Positions 63,321 to 64,000 of a stretch of DNA of 64,000 nt are shown here, piece after piece (positions within the stretch are counted from its first letter, which is position 1; each line of letters begins with the position of its first letter). The position numbers and the translations under genes were made by a program. The DNA is from Ancylomarina sp. DW003 (GTDB taxonomy: Bacteria > Bacteroidota > Bacteroidia > Bacteroidales > Marinifilaceae), in assembly GCF_029029505.1 (NCBI RefSeq), contig NZ_JAKJSD010000007.1, forward strand, positions 149,875-213,874, written 5' to 3'. The notes beneath the pieces are model-generated. The model was not told the DNA's origin. It made no database searches and worked only from the letters and a program-made list of their open reading frames with translations.

Positions 63321-64000
63321 TTTCTTAATATGGTTAGTAACGAGTGGCTAAGTCGCAATACGACTTATACTACTTATCTGTCGTTTATTATAAGTTGTTG
63401 TCATTCTTCCCCTCATCCGTAATAATTAGATCTAATGGACTATTTATTTTTGCAAGAGATTTTTTACTTACATAGGAGTAAAGCTTTGTTGCTTTCCTTT
63501 CCTCAGGCTTATCATGCTATACTAAAATCAAATTTATGAAAATAATAGTATCGACAATATAAAATAGAAATGTAAAATCAATAACTCCAGTAGAATAGAA
63601 TATATCCAGATTGTAAATACTTAAAGTGGGCCTGCAGACTATCACAATGTATGTTTATACATCACTTGACATGCGTTAGGGGAGAGGCTTTATTTTTAAT
63701 GGTAAATTGTATGAGTTGCGACAAATTCTTGTAAAACAAAACGTTATGATAGGGCTGCAAGCTTTTATATTACACTATTAACTGCCATCACTTATACTAA
63801 ATTGTTATAAACAGATGCACTGCAATTAATCTATAATCGAAACTAGTTGTGTACATATCTAATGAATACTTATATAAATATAATGATTGATAGGTTGTGT
63901 CAAAATACTAAAGTCTTTGTTATTTATAAATAAGGATGGAAGAGAATGTTACGAGGGTTTAATATTATTATTCCATGGATGAATGATTCATTCAAAGCAA
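63321..64000. other. Right-edge AT-rich gap with short inverted and dispersed repeats
   Basis: No gene could be supported here. TAAGTCG/CGACTTA (63349-63355 with 63361-63367) forms a perfect hairpin in the leader of the PD40 gene. At 63841-63858 the 18-mer beginning AACTAGTTGTGTA matches 14838-14855 at 17 of 18 bases. An ATG near the edge at 63981 is too short to judge. Confidence 0.4.

Noticed and set aside
1..64000. tRNA or rRNA genes
   Set aside because: No cloverleaf with a T-arm GGTTCGAATCC-type core or rRNA-like stretch was seen by eye; a tRNAscan run could still find one.

Overview
The window is AT-rich and reads as a chromosomal segment of a marine or anaerobic Bacteroidota, most likely order Marinilabiliales (relatives of Marinifilum, Labilibaculum or Ancylomarina). 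Several features point that way: promoters of the Bacteroidota type (TTG or TTTG, about 19-21 nt, then TAnnTTTG), many secreted lipoproteins, SusC-like TonB receptors with a carboxypeptidase-regulatory N-domain, a Y_Y_Y-type sensor kinase, PD40 and S9 proteins, SIMPL and GLPGLI proteins. The genus is inferred. No tRNA, rRNA, CRISPR array, prophage or complete insertion sequence was seen.

Layout. 0-3.2 kb: start of a divergent GLPGLI-like gene, then an overlapping FIST sensor and PAS histidine kinase. 3.2-9.6 kb: TetR regulator and an RND efflux operon (adaptor, pump, outer-membrane factor) preceded by two inverted repeats suited to a TetR operator. 9.6-11 kb: a small protein overlapping a membrane class III nucleotide cyclase. 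11-14.4 kb: an AbgA-like M20 amidohydrolase, then an SRPBCC / PhnB-like / SDR cluster. 14.4-14.7 kb: an array of short direct repeats at about 20.6-bp period, followed by a strong promoter and a secreted S51-like peptidase. 16-18.4 kb: an HExxH protein and a SIMPL pseudogene whose first frameshift lies in a perfect 23-bp inverted repeat. 18.6-23 kb: clpB, then a chagasin-like inhibitor next to a papain-like lipoprotein protease. 23-27.2 kb (minus): a large two-component sensor and LuxR-type regulator. 27.6-28.1 kb: remnant of a retropepsin-type secreted protein.

28-34.1 kb (minus): EamA transporter, iron-sulfur flavoprotein, a beta-barrel-like lipoprotein and an ABC exporter (FtsX permease and ATPase). 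34.4-37.1 kb: a divergent NtrC-class regulator and its kinase, which probably control the ABC genes. 37.2-41 kb: secreted amidohydrolase, a structured leader, a second EamA transporter and a slipin. 41.2-45.7 kb: a cobalamin riboswitch ahead of a siderophore-type TonB receptor and a PepSY membrane protein. 46-50.3 kb: lipoproteins and small secreted proteins, including a metallophosphoesterase. 50.6-54.1 kb: a candidate terminator-ended small transcript, an alpha/beta hydrolase, a CPBP protease with an N-terminal frameshift, a truncated hemoglobin and an NTF2-like protein. 54.2-63.3 kb (minus): a DUF3360-like permease, a small lipoprotein, a TonB-type receptor, a LytTR regulator, an S9 prolyl oligopeptidase and a PD40 propeller protein.

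Most of this is ordinary accessory physiology: efflux, sensing and secreted hydrolases. The least explained structures are the periodic repeat array at 14.45-14.67 kb, the palindrome in the SIMPL pseudogene, the structured regions at 39.0 and 50.6 kb, and the use of a B12 riboswitch in front of a siderophore-type import cassette.
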